From contig NZ_JAHBCL010000016.1 of the NCBI RefSeq assembly GCF_018390735.1, positions 39,561 through 103,560 on the forward strand: DNA of 64,000 bases, in the 5' to 3' direction. Source of the DNA: Fusibacter paucivorans (GTDB lineage: Bacteria; Bacillota; Clostridia; Peptostreptococcales; Acidaminobacteraceae). The notes beneath the pieces are model-generated. The model was not told the origin of the DNA. It saw only the letters and a program-made list of their open reading frames with translations, and made no database searches. This document shows, one piece after another, positions 52,278-62,140 of the stretch. The stretch's first letter is position 1. Every line of letters starts with the position of its first letter. The translations under genes and the position numbers were made by a program.

Positions 52278-53972
52278 ATGCAATGGAAAAATTGTAATGA
52301 GTGGATGCCTACAGATGGCTTTATTCTAGAAGATGCAGCAATGCTTGTTGCTACTTCTAATACGAATAAACTAGTAATGGCAGGTCCTGGTTCAGGAAAA
52401 ACAGAACTATTGGCACAAAGAGCTAGTTTTTTGTTGGAAACCAACTCATGTATAAATCCCCAAAAGATACTTGCTATAAGTTTCAAGAAGGATGCTGCTC
52501 TTAATCTAAAAGACCGTGTTGAGAAAAGATGTGGTAAAGAATTAGTTTCAAGATTTGATTCTATGACATTTGATGCATTTGCAAAATCGCTGCTAGATCG
52601 TTTTATGAATGGATTGCCTACTAATATTAGGCCCAATAAAAACTATGATATAGGCCAAAACAGTGAAAACAATGGGGGAAGTATCCTATCTTTTTTAGCT
52701 ATTTCGAAGTTAGCTACTGAAATTATCAGAACAAATCCTATGATAAAAAAGTCATTACAATTAACGTATAGCCATATTTTTTTGGATGAGTTTCAAGATA
52801 CTACCTCAGTACAATATGAGCTTATTAAAGCTTGTTTTCTAGACTCTAAAGCTGTATTTACTGCTGTAGGTGATAGTAAACAACGGATTATGCTTTGGGC
52901 AGGTGCAAGGAAGACCGTGTTTGACGATTATTTAAGTGATTTCAAGGCTACAAAAGATATATTATTAATGAATCATAGGTCAGCACCACGTCTTGTAGAA
53001 ATACAAAAAGCAATGTATGCGAATTTAAATGAGAAAGAAACTGATATTCACCCTTCTCCTAAATGGGACAATCAAATGGGCGAAGCTTACCTGAGGTTTT
53101 TTGATGATGAATACGCCGAAACGGATGTTTTATGCAATGAAATAGCCGATTTGATTAAAAATGGTATCAAGCCCAGTGATATCTGTATTCTTGTTAAACA
53201 AACTGTGGATGCTTACAGTGAAAATATAATTAAAAGACTTGAGATTAGTGGTATTAGGGCACGAAATGAAACTGTCTATCAAGATTTGCTGAAGGAAGAA
53301 ATTGTTAAGATTCTGGCTTTGATTTTTATCCTTACTGTGCCAAAATCAAATCCTCATGCATGGAGGTACATAAATAATTTCTTTTGTGAAATTGAATCTT
53401 TGGATGAAAATTCAAAAGCAGAAGAGTTTGTTCGTATTGAAAACGAGTTGAGCGAAATGATTTTGACATTCTCCAAAAATATTGATGATATTACTGATGT
53501 GGAGATCTTTAATCAAAATATCGATATCATTCTGGATAAATTATCGTATGACAGGCTTGCTGCAATGTTCCCGGAGTTTAAGAACAAAGCTTATTATTTG
53601 AAGATAATATCTGATTTTAAGAGGTTGCTGTGGATGGAGTACTTGGTTTCAAATGATTGGAAAGTTGCTGTTGATAATTTTATGGGTGAAAACTCGATTC
53701 CAATTATGACAATTCATAAAAGTAAAGGATTAGAATATCATTCAGTATTTTTTATTGGACTAGAAGACTCTGCCTTTTGGAATTTCAAAAATCAGCCAGA
53801 TGAAGATAAGTGTACATTTTTCGTAGCCCTATCAAGAGCTAAAGAACGTGTAGATTTTACATTTTGTAGTTCTAGAAAAACAAGGTTTACTGATAAACAA
53901 AGCAATAAAAAAATAAATGAGCTTTATGAAATGTTGGCAAAAACGGGTTTGGTTGAAGAAATTTGCCACTAA
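52278..53972 (+). CDS. gajB: GajB: UvrD/PcrA-like helicase of Gabija
   Basis: A 564-residue superfamily 1 helicase: motif I 'AGPGSGKTEL', motif II 'LDEFQDTT', motif III 'VGDSKQRIMLWAGA', motif IV 'MNHRSAPRLV', motif V 'MTIHKSKGLEY' and motif VI 'FVALSRAKERV'. ATG 52278 follows AGGGGTG; an upstream GTG overlapping the gajA stop is possible. In Gabija it activates or is activated with GajA upon DNA unwinding. Confidence 0.85.
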   Translation: MQWKNCNEWMPTDGFILEDAAMLVATSNTNKLVMAGPGSGKTELLAQRASFLLETNSCINPQKILAISFKKDAALNLKDRVEKRCGKELVSRFDSMTFDAFAKSLLDRFMNGLPTNIRPNKNYDIGQNSENNGGSILSFLAISKLATEIIRTNPMIKKSLQLTYSHIFLDEFQDTTSVQYELIKACFLDSKAVFTAVGDSKQRIMLWAGARKTVFDDYLSDFKATKDILLMNHRSAPRLVEIQKAMYANLNEKETDIHPSPKWDNQMGEAYLRFFDDEYAETDVLCNEIADLIKNGIKPSDICILVKQTVDAYSENIIKRLEISGIRARNETVYQDLLKEEIVKILALIFILTVPKSNPHAWRYINNFFCEIESLDENSKAEEFVRIENELSEMILTFSKNIDDITDVEIFNQNIDIILDKLSYDRLAAMFPEFKNKAYYLKIISDFKRLLWMEYLVSNDWKVAVDNFMGENSIPIMTIHKSKGLEYHSVFFIGLEDSAFWNFKNQPDEDKCTFFVALSRAKERVDFTFCSSRKTRFTDKQSNKKINELYEMLAKTGLVEEICH

Positions 53973-54085
53973 CAAATTAGTTGATATACTTACGGTTCAT
54001 AGCAATCAAGTAAGAAGTATTTGCAAATAACTTATGTGATTTATATTGCATGATATAAAACTCTACATGGCAGGGGGGGATCAAG

Positions 54086-56023
54086 ATGATATTATCCGAT
54101 AACGAAACAAAAGTTGATATGATAAACAATCGGGCCATAGCTAAGACGATTGTTGAACTTATTATCGAAAGTAAAGATAAACCGATATCAATTGGTATTC
54201 ATGGGGATTGGGGCGCTGGAAAATCAAGTGTACTCGAAATGGTCGAAGACGAATTTCAAGGAAAAGAAAATACAGAATGCATTAAATTTAATGGGTGGAA
54301 GCACCAAGGTTTTGAAGATGCAAAAATAGCACTTATGAGTGCAATCGTTTCTGAGCTTGTCGCGAAGAGAAATCTAAAGAGTAAATGTAGTGATGCGGTA
54401 AAAAAGGTTTGGAAAAACATCAATTGGTTGAATGTCGCAAAAGGTGCTGGCAGTTTTGCCATAACAGCTGCTACCGGTGTACCGCCAATAGGTCTATTGA
54501 CTGGCATAATTGACAATCTGAAAGGCGACCTTGCTGATGCTGAAAAAGTTAATTGCACAATTGATACGGTAGGTCAGTACTTAAAGGATTCTAAGGTTTT
54601 TGAAGACACATCTACAACGAAAGAATTTACAGAGTTTCAAGAAGCATTTTCTGATCTGTTAAAAAAATCAGAAATTGAAAAATTGGTTATTCTCATAGAC
54701 GATTTAGATCGTTGCTTGCCGGAAGTAACAATACAGACTTTAGAGGCTGTTAGATTATTTATGTTTTCAAATTCAACAGCCTTTGTAATAGCTGCTGATG
54801 AATCAATGATAGAGTACGCCGTAAAGAAGCATTTCCCAGAAGCTTATGACAATAACTTAAGTAAAGAATTCTCAAAACGTTATCTGGAGAAATTAATTCA
54901 GGTACCTTTTAGACTCCCTGCTTTGGGGGAAATTGAATCTAAAATGTATATCACATTATTATTGATTGGCTCAAAACTAAGTGAAGACAATGAGTCATTT
55001 AACAAAGTCCTAGAAACTGCTGTTGAAAGAATGAAAAAGCCATGGAAAAACCAAGGCCTTACTGTCGGTGATTTGCATGAAATTCTATCTGAAGGTTACG
55101 GTGAAGTCGCAAATGAAATTGCTGTATCAACTCAGATTGCACCTATATTAGCAAAAGATACAAGTGGAAATCCAAGAAAAATAAAACGATTCATTAACAT
55201 GCTATTGTTGAGGTATAAAATCGCAGTAGCAAGAGGGTTTGGCGATGAGATTAAGTTGCCGATTCTTGCGAAAATGATGCTGATTGAGTACTTCATGGCC
55301 GAAATATATCAAGATATTGCATATGAAACATCAGAAGATGGGAAGTGTAGACCACTTGATGAATTAGAAAAGTATTTGAAAGGTGAAATTGAGACTGCGA
55401 AAGCTACAGCATCGGAAGTAGAAAGTATAGATGCAAAACAGAAATCAACAGAAAGTAAACTAGAAAAAAAAATCCATTTGAGCGAAAAGTGTAAAGAATG
55501 GTCATCAAATGAACCTCTGTGTGATTGGGCACGATCAGAACCTTCTTTGGGTGGAGAAGACTTAAGACCGTATTATTTCGCAAGTAAAGAGAAAAAAGAC
55601 TATTTCTTCAGCCAAATCAAGTCTGAAAAACTACGTTTCATCATTGATGGCTTATGTTCCTCGGCATACTTCATCGCAAGTATAAATGACAAAATCGCCG
55701 GATTGACATCTGAAGAGGCTAAATACGTATTTGATATTTTGTCTCAAAAGATTCTAGGGCAGGGTGATGGTTCTAAAAAGCCTGACGGAATTGATGGAGT
55801 TATTGCCTTAGTGAAGCTTCATAAAGAACTTCAAAGTGAATTAATCAGCTTGATTTCCTCCTTCGATATGGAGCATGTAGGAGTTTGGATATGCAGCGGA
55901 TGGGATAAATGCATTGTTGATGAAGCAGAAAAGCAGAAGCTAAATGCATATTATGCGATATTGTCACAAAAAGGAAGCCCGTTTGTAAAAGCTGCCTTAA
56001 ACACGGTTAAAAAGAGAGGTTAA
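54086..56023 (+). CDS. qatA: QatA: KAP-family P-loop ATPase
   Basis: A 645-residue ATPase. Walker A 'GDWGAGKSS' (40-48) and Walker B 'LIDDLDRC' (D205-D206) are KAP signatures; a hydrophobic hairpin near 110-140 replaces the transmembrane insert of typical KAP proteins. The C-terminal half is helical. First gene of a four-gene set matching QatABCD, an anti-phage system. A GGGGGGATC site precedes ATG 54086. Confidence 0.9.
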   Translation: MILSDNETKVDMINNRAIAKTIVELIIESKDKPISIGIHGDWGAGKSSVLEMVEDEFQGKENTECIKFNGWKHQGFEDAKIALMSAIVSELVAKRNLKSKCSDAVKKVWKNINWLNVAKGAGSFAITAATGVPPIGLLTGIIDNLKGDLADAEKVNCTIDTVGQYLKDSKVFEDTSTTKEFTEFQEAFSDLLKKSEIEKLVILIDDLDRCLPEVTIQTLEAVRLFMFSNSTAFVIAADESMIEYAVKKHFPEAYDNNLSKEFSKRYLEKLIQVPFRLPALGEIESKMYITLLLIGSKLSEDNESFNKVLETAVERMKKPWKNQGLTVGDLHEILSEGYGEVANEIAVSTQIAPILAKDTSGNPRKIKRFINMLLLRYKIAVARGFGDEIKLPILAKMMLIEYFMAEIYQDIAYETSEDGKCRPLDELEKYLKGEIETAKATASEVESIDAKQKSTESKLEKKIHLSEKCKEWSSNEPLCDWARSEPSLGGEDLRPYYFASKEKKDYFFSQIKSEKLRFIIDGLCSSAYFIASINDKIAGLTSEEAKYVFDILSQKILGQGDGSKKPDGIDGVIALVKLHKELQSELISLISSFDMEHVGVWICSGWDKCIVDEAEKQKLNAYYAILSQKGSPFVKAALNTVKKRG

Positions 56024-56027
56024 AAGA

Positions 56028-56840
56028 ATGGGTACATCGACAAGGAACCAAGGGCAAAATGGGAAGACACCTTTAGTGCCATCTTGGCTAGATGATAATT
56101 CGGGCATTATAGATAATGGAGAAAACAACAATAGCAATAATGCTGTGCCAGCTCAAGCTGATCCTGATAGATTCCGAGTTCCAAGAGGTGAATTTACAAG
56201 ATTCGTGAATTCTGGAGGAAGAAACGGTGGAAATCTAGGTAAGTCAGTTTCAAATTACGTGAGACAATCATTAGGTGGGGCACATAGTGCCACTACTAGA
56301 TTAGGTGCTTCAAGAAGCAGTAGCGCACGTTTGATGTCAGTCGTCGGGACTATGGTGAGCAGGGGTGTTGAAGCTGCCAGCAGGAAATTCGGACTTGGAG
56401 AATTAATTGGTAAAAATGCTGGTGATGTATTCTTGCAAATCATGGATTTCGTTTGTCCTGATGGCGGTTCTACAGATGAAGGTATCGCGAGATGTTCATA
56501 CATTGAAACTATTGAATCAATGCCAGAGTTAAGTGATGTCCCAATTGAGAATATTTCCGAAGAGCAGTTTTTGGTTTTTACCGAAACATATATGGCGAAA
56601 GTTATAGAAGAAAGATTGCTTAATGATATTGGAAATAAAATAATTTCTCTTCCGGATGATATTGGAACTGTTCAAGTCATTCAAGATCAATTAAGTGAAT
56701 ACATATTTGGATCTGTTTCTGACGCAGTGACTCAGTTAAATGTTGATATAAAAAACATTAATAGTTCACAAACGAGGTCTATTGTAGATTCTGTGTATGA
56801 GAAGGCATATACGATATTAGAATCATTAAGTGAGGAATAA
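56028..56840 (+). CDS. qatB: QatB
   Basis: A 270-residue protein opening with a Gly/Asn/Ser-rich low-complexity region that includes 'PLVPSWLDD', characteristic of QatB, then a basic Ser/Arg-rich stretch and a helical C-terminal domain. No enzymatic motif. It lies 4 bases after qatA. Its biochemical role in Qat is not known. Confidence 0.88.
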   Translation: MGTSTRNQGQNGKTPLVPSWLDDNSGIIDNGENNNSNNAVPAQADPDRFRVPRGEFTRFVNSGGRNGGNLGKSVSNYVRQSLGGAHSATTRLGASRSSSARLMSVVGTMVSRGVEAASRKFGLGELIGKNAGDVFLQIMDFVCPDGGSTDEGIARCSYIETIESMPELSDVPIENISEEQFLVFTETYMAKVIEERLLNDIGNKIISLPDDIGTVQVIQDQLSEYIFGSVSDAVTQLNVDIKNINSSQTRSIVDSVYEKAYTILESLSEE

Positions 56841-56844
56841 GGAT

Positions 56845-58206
56845 ATGAATAGATTTAAGTTAATAGGAAGTTATGAGGAATTTGATATCCGCACAATTAG
56901 CGAAATGGATTCAGAAATCGTTTATATTCCGCTGATTACAGAGCAAGGTATATTGAGATATGGTGTCAGCAAAGTTGTTGACAAGATGTTGGGTTATGGA
57001 ATATGTCCAACTGAAAATGGGATTGATGTGATGGCAATAGCTACCATGGTTTATTTGGCTGACACTCGTATTTCAAGAGCTAAAACATCGCAAGATTCTT
57101 GGACTAGAGAAATTACTATTCAAATTCCTGTTATCGATGTTGCTAAATGGGATAGTGTTCGCAATGACTTAATAAGAATGCTCAACTTTTTGACCGGTGA
57201 CAAATGGAATTTCTGTTTTGAAAAACGAAATTTCGAGTTTGATGATCTGCAATCGAAAATTAAAGAAAAAACAGAATTTGAAGTTGTATCGCTGTTTTCT
57301 GGTGGGATGGACAGCTTAATAAGTACGATAAACTATTTGGAAGAAAATAAGAAACTACTATTAATTAGCCATGCTGGAGATGGACATACCAAAAGTGCAC
57401 AGAAAGAAATTCTAGAGGTACTGGAAGATAAGTATGAAAATATTAAGCCAGTACAATTAGATTTGTGGATGGTCTTTGAGAAGGATATTATTCCCAGCGG
57501 ATTTACAGATAATACCACTCGTAGTCGCTCGTTCCTATTTATTGCTCTAGGTATTTTCGCATTGTCAGGGCTGCCAGAAGTGCAGAAGTTGGAGGTGCCT
57601 GAGAATGGATTGATTGCGCTAAATGTTCCTCTGGATAACCTGCGAGTAGGTTCGCATAGCACAAGAACCACACATCCATTTTATTTAATGATGTGGAATA
57701 GAATATTGGACACTTTAGGGTTTTCGATAAGTGTTGAAAACAACTATTGGGATAGAACAAAAGGTGAAATGGCAAGTGAATGCAAAGATAAAGATTTGCT
57801 CCTTGAGCTGATGAAACAATCTGTATCATGTTCATCTCCCGGGAAAGCAAGGTGGGCTGGTTTGCCACCACAACACTGTGGTTTCTGTGTTCCTTGTCTA
57901 ATAAGAAGAGCAGCGATGTTAAAAGCATTTGGATTTGGAAATGATAGCACTGAATATACGAAGCAGAGTGTAACTGAGCTTCGCATCAATCATAATATGG
58001 GCATGGGGATTCAATTGAGATCCTTTGAATATGCGATAGAGAGAATTCAAAAGAATCCTGAAATTGCAAAACTGTTAATTCATAAACCTGGACCATTACC
58101 GAATAATCAAGAATATCTTAATGGTCTTGCAGATGTGTATCGTAGAGGTTTGAATGAGGTTGGCGATTTTATTCATACGTCACTTAGTAACGAGGTGACT
58201 AAATAA
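56845..58206 (+). CDS. qatC: QatC: QueC-like nucleotide-modifying enzyme
   Basis: A 453-residue protein. PP-loop 'SGGMDS' (152-157) binds ATP, and 'CGFCVPCLIRRAAML' with the upstream 'SCSSPGKARW' forms the zinc site of QueC-type preQ0 synthases. QueC makes 7-cyano-7-deazaguanine; in Qat the analogous reaction is presumed to modify a base or protein. ATG 56845 follows GAGG; GTG 56830, within qatB, is an alternative start. Confidence 0.9.
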   Translation: MNRFKLIGSYEEFDIRTISEMDSEIVYIPLITEQGILRYGVSKVVDKMLGYGICPTENGIDVMAIATMVYLADTRISRAKTSQDSWTREITIQIPVIDVAKWDSVRNDLIRMLNFLTGDKWNFCFEKRNFEFDDLQSKIKEKTEFEVVSLFSGGMDSLISTINYLEENKKLLLISHAGDGHTKSAQKEILEVLEDKYENIKPVQLDLWMVFEKDIIPSGFTDNTTRSRSFLFIALGIFALSGLPEVQKLEVPENGLIALNVPLDNLRVGSHSTRTTHPFYLMMWNRILDTLGFSISVENNYWDRTKGEMASECKDKDLLLELMKQSVSCSSPGKARWAGLPPQHCGFCVPCLIRRAAMLKAFGFGNDSTEYTKQSVTELRINHNMGMGIQLRSFEYAIERIQKNPEIAKLLIHKPGPLPNNQEYLNGLADVYRRGLNEVGDFIHTSLSNEVTK

Positions 58207-58937
58207 TGCTATACGACATGCACTGCCATTTGGATCTAATGCCTAAAATGAAAGGAATCATACATGAATCCGTAGGCACAAACTTTGGAATAATGGCTGT
58301 TACAACAACACCTCAGGCGTATACTCAGGAAGTTGATTTTTGCAAAAACGCCCCCAATATTAAAGTCGCAGTCGGATTACACCCACAATTGATTGAAGAT
58401 AGGCACAACGAGCTTTCTATAGTATTATTCTATCTTCAAAAGGCAAAGTATATTGGAGAAATAGGTCTTGATTTTAACCGTGAATATGTGAGTTCAAAGG
58501 CAAAACAAATTGAAGTCTTTAGTTCTATTACAAAAGAATGTAGCAAAATCGGTGGGAAAGTACTTTCTATACACAGTGTTAAGGCTGCTGCGGCTGTGAT
58601 CGATATTTTAAGTTTGCATAGAACAACGGAAAATAACATTTGTATCTTACATTGGTTTACCGGTAACGAGTCTGATCTTAAGAGGGCTATTGACTTGGGA
58701 TGTTATTTTTCCATCAACAGCAAAATGCTTAGTACATCAGGTGGGAAGAGAGTAATTCAATCTGTTCCTGAAGATAGAATTCTCGTTGAGACTGATGCTC
58801 CTTTTATTAAAGAAATAAGCCATTATCAAGAAATTTATATAGCGTTGAGGCAAGTAATAAAAGGAATGTCAGAATTGAAGTGCAAAGATTTGTACGATGT
58901 AATTTGCCAAAATTCAGAGAATGTGATTAACGGTTGA
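58206..58937 (+). CDS. qatD: QatD: TatD-family metal-dependent nuclease
   Basis: A 243-residue TIM-barrel hydrolase. 'DMHCHLD' (metal His pair), 'GEIGLDF' (Glu), 'SIHSVKAA' (His), 'LHWFTG' (His) and 'VETDAPF' (Asp) complete the TatD metal site. Its ATG overlaps the qatC stop. It completes the qatABCD order exactly. Confidence 0.92.
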   Translation: MLYDMHCHLDLMPKMKGIIHESVGTNFGIMAVTTTPQAYTQEVDFCKNAPNIKVAVGLHPQLIEDRHNELSIVLFYLQKAKYIGEIGLDFNREYVSSKAKQIEVFSSITKECSKIGGKVLSIHSVKAAAAVIDILSLHRTTENNICILHWFTGNESDLKRAIDLGCYFSINSKMLSTSGGKRVIQSVPEDRILVETDAPFIKEISHYQEIYIALRQVIKGMSELKCKDLYDVICQNSENVING

Positions 58938-59047
58938 CTTTAAAATAGGATGCTACTTATTGTCTTGAAAGTGTTCTCCTTGTGGAATACTTCCTGCAAG
59001 AGTAAAATTATAGCAATTGTTTATTTTTCTATTGGGAGGTATGAAGC

Positions 59048-62000
59048 TTGTCGTATACAGATTTGATAGATAAAGCAGATAAAAAATCACGAAGCACGTC
59101 TATAGCAATCAAAATTAGAGATATGATGAAGAACTTAAGACTAAGTAGTAATGAAGAGTCATCAAGGCGATGGATCTGGGAGTTGCTACAAAATGCAAAA
59201 GATGTTTCGCATTTAAATTCGAAAACCAAGGTGCAAGTTCACTTAGATATAACTAGAAATTTATTGAGATTTAGTCACAATGGAAAGCCTTTTACCGCAG
59301 AAAATATAACTTTTCTTGTTGGACAAGTATCCAGTAAGGAGCAAGTACCCTATTCTGGTGAAGGGGTGAAAGAAACTGGGAAATTTGGGACAGGTTTTTT
59401 AACGACTCATTTGTTATCAGAAATAGTTACCGTGGATGGTGTTCTAAAAGAAGATGATGAGCCTTATAAGCAATTTCGTTTAACGTTGGATAGGTCAGGG
59501 AAAGACATTGATTCTATAATTAAATCTGTAGAATCTTCTCTTGAGGAATTAAAACGAGTTGAAGTTTCACCCAATATGGATGATTATTCCGCTGAGAACT
59601 TGAATACCTCATTTACATATATGCTTAATCCAATAGGAATTGAGGTAGCGAAGAGAGGCCTTGTTGATTTAATAAATTTAATACCATATACCTTGGTTTT
59701 TGTCCCGAATATTGAGAGTGTTGTAGTTGTAAATGAAGGTATTACTTATTCTTTAGATGATAGAATTGAACAAATAACAGATAATATTTTTGTTTATACA
59801 ATCGAAAAAAGTTCCAGTACTTCTAAGCAAGAACATAAAATTATCGTTGCAAAAAATGCAGATGTCAGTTTAGCTTTTGAAATTATGTATATCAATGAAC
59901 AAACATTCTTAAAAGAACTTAGAGAGGATATACCAAGATTGTTTTGTGATTTTCCTCTCATTGGAACCGAAAAATTTGCATTTCCATTTATATTAAATTG
60001 CTCGAGGTTTAATCCAAATGAACCTAGAAATGGTGTATATATGACGGATAAACCAGATGAATTAGTAATCGAGAACAAAGACATTGTCAAAAGTGGATTA
60101 GAGTTATATTGTGAGGTATTAGATTTTGCATCCGCAAACAATTGGAAAAACATGCACTTATTTTTAGATAATATTAATTCTACGATCGATGAAGATTGGT
60201 TGTCGAATGTTTGGATGAAAAGTGAAATAACTACGAATATCAAAAATAAAGTATTAAATACTGAAATAGTTGACACTGAAATTGATAACCGGATTGCCAT
60301 TAAAGAGAATAATAAAATACAAGTTCTTTTCCCTAATCATAGAGATAAAAATATAAGAGCAGGTTTATTTGAGCTATGTAAGAGTGTAGCTCTAAATAAA
60401 CTGCCCTTGAAAAGTGAAGTGGAAAACTGGAATGGCAAAATATGGTCTGAATGCAAAATATTAGATTTCAAAATACTGACATCAATGATAGAAAACCAAG
60501 GGAATCTAGATAATTTGATGAATAGATTATCTGGTGTTGCAAATCCTATTTCGTGGCTCAATTCTTATTATCAACTGCTAAATGAAGAAACTGTATTCAT
60601 CGAAGATATTGTCGCGGATAAATATTCAGTAATTCCAAATCAAAATGGAAATTTTGTTAAGCATACAGAAGTATTTATTGATTGTGAAATTGATGAAGCA
60701 TTAAAAGATGTTTTGAAATTAGTAGGTGAAGATTGTAGAGAATACTTGATAAGTAATCATATAAATACCGGAGCGGGTATTAAGTATTACCACAAAGATT
60801 CGGATTATATTGTTTCAAGAATTAATGATCTCATATCAAATTGCAAACCTGAAACTAAATTCGAGGCAGCTCTAAAGCTAATTTCGATGTTTGCAATTGA
60901 TGGTCAATTCCCAGCAGAAAGACAATTAATCTATGATTTTTCTAAAACGATTTTACAGGATCGTATTGGAGAAAAAAATATAATATCTAATTACTCAAAA
61001 AAAATATGGGAAAAAGCAGATCGAATTATTATTAGGAATCTTATTTCGGAAATTGCAACATACAGAAATATCGAGTCCTTTAAAGATGCAAAACATTTCC
61101 AATCTACAGATGACTGTATTAAGTGGTTACACAATTTTATTAGTTTCATATCTAAAGAATATAGCTCTTTATTAGAAGATGAGACTAATGCCATTTTACC
61201 AAATCAAAATGGCGATTTCTGTACAAAGGATAGCTTATATTTAGATGATGATAGTACAGATGAAATATTGAAGAGTATTACAGCCAAACTAGGTTATGAT
61301 TTTAGAAGCGAGATGTTGGATAAGGGCATATGCCTAGATTGGCCCAAAAGAACAATTGCATTATCTGATGTAGCAGAAAAATTGACTGCGTTGGTTAGAG
61401 GTAAATGGAATGATTTATTGAAAGACAGTGTAACAAAGGAAGCTTTAAGAGATTTATACTCCTGGCTTAACGAAAACGATTATAGTGCTAACAAATTCTT
61501 TTCAGACTTATACAAATACAAGCACAGATTCTTAGATGATGCAGAGGTAATAGAGAGTATAGACAAAGCAAGGAAATATGATGAAATAATGACCAAATTT
61601 CAAATTGACGATTATGAAGAATTAGAGAATGCGCTTGAAAGAGTGACTGGGAATGATTCCGAAAACACCAATGAGAAAGTAACTCTATCTGATGAGTTGC
61701 TAGCCCAATTGGGTATTTCATCTAAAGATCAACTAGAAAATGCCTTGAGTAATGGCGTTTTGTCTGAGCACTTTATACATTTGTCTGATGGACAAAACTA
61801 TAAATTTGAATTTGTACAAGATCTTATAGATAATGCGATTGAGAAGGTAATTGGAGAGTTAAAAAAAGATGATGCATATGATTTTTCTGAAATGATAGAA
61901 TTAGACAAAACGGTTTTTCTAATAAAGAAGCATAAAACGGAGTTGTATTTAATAATTAGACCTTCAGATTATGGTCAGATAATTTTTTATTATGACTCAG

Positions 62001-62137
62001 AAAAAGATATTCTTGATTACGAAAAAGACTGGGAAATATGGGCTGCAAGTAAATGTGATGCGCCTCAAAAAATTACATTTGGGAAAATACTAAAAATTAC
62101 AGGTATTAATAAAATACCACTAAAAAGGATTAGATAA
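59048..62137 (+). CDS. Large Hsp90/sacsin-like HATPase protein, candidate defence sensor
   Basis: A 1029-residue protein starting at TTG 59048 behind GGGAGG. The N-terminal 130 residues are a GHKL ATPase: N-box 'WELLQNAKDV' (E45, N49), a G1-like 'HNGKPF' (77-82, where canonical proteins have DNGxG) and G2 'GKFGTGF' (111-117). Sacsin and other Hsp90-like proteins share the 'ELLQNAxD' form. The rest is a long helical, acidic region with repeated modules ('VIPNQNGNFVKHTE' and 'ILPNQNGDFCTKDS'), suggesting duplicated domains, and a C-terminal domain of about 150 residues. No membrane segment. The next gene starts 3 bases after its stop, so they form one unit. I do not know a named defence system of this composition. 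Confidence 0.72.
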   Translation: MSYTDLIDKADKKSRSTSIAIKIRDMMKNLRLSSNEESSRRWIWELLQNAKDVSHLNSKTKVQVHLDITRNLLRFSHNGKPFTAENITFLVGQVSSKEQVPYSGEGVKETGKFGTGFLTTHLLSEIVTVDGVLKEDDEPYKQFRLTLDRSGKDIDSIIKSVESSLEELKRVEVSPNMDDYSAENLNTSFTYMLNPIGIEVAKRGLVDLINLIPYTLVFVPNIESVVVVNEGITYSLDDRIEQITDNIFVYTIEKSSSTSKQEHKIIVAKNADVSLAFEIMYINEQTFLKELREDIPRLFCDFPLIGTEKFAFPFILNCSRFNPNEPRNGVYMTDKPDELVIENKDIVKSGLELYCEVLDFASANNWKNMHLFLDNINSTIDEDWLSNVWMKSEITTNIKNKVLNTEIVDTEIDNRIAIKENNKIQVLFPNHRDKNIRAGLFELCKSVALNKLPLKSEVENWNGKIWSECKILDFKILTSMIENQGNLDNLMNRLSGVANPISWLNSYYQLLNEETVFIEDIVADKYSVIPNQNGNFVKHTEVFIDCEIDEALKDVLKLVGEDCREYLISNHINTGAGIKYYHKDSDYIVSRINDLISNCKPETKFEAALKLISMFAIDGQFPAERQLIYDFSKTILQDRIGEKNIISNYSKKIWEKADRIIIRNLISEIATYRNIESFKDAKHFQSTDDCIKWLHNFISFISKEYSSLLEDETNAILPNQNGDFCTKDSLYLDDDSTDEILKSITAKLGYDFRSEMLDKGICLDWPKRTIALSDVAEKLTALVRGKWNDLLKDSVTKEALRDLYSWLNENDYSANKFFSDLYKYKHRFLDDAEVIESIDKARKYDEIMTKFQIDDYEELENALERVTGNDSENTNEKVTLSDELLAQLGISSKDQLENALSNGVLSEHFIHLSDGQNYKFEFVQDLIDNAIEKVIGELKKDDAYDFSEMIELDKTVFLIKKHKTELYLIIRPSDYGQIIFYYDSEKDILDYEKDWEIWAASKCDAPQKITFGKILKITGINKIPLKRIR

Positions 62138-62140
62138 ATA

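Noticed and set aside
54086..56023. Calling the KAP ATPase a stand-alone membrane NTPase
   Set aside because: The three downstream genes match QatBCD in order and spacing.
57539..57928. 129-codon minus-strand frame in qatC
   Set aside because: Antisense to a clear QueC-like gene.
58206..58937. Calling the TatD gene an independent housekeeping nuclease
   Set aside because: Overlap with the QueC-like gene and the exact qatA-B-C-D order make it part of Qat.
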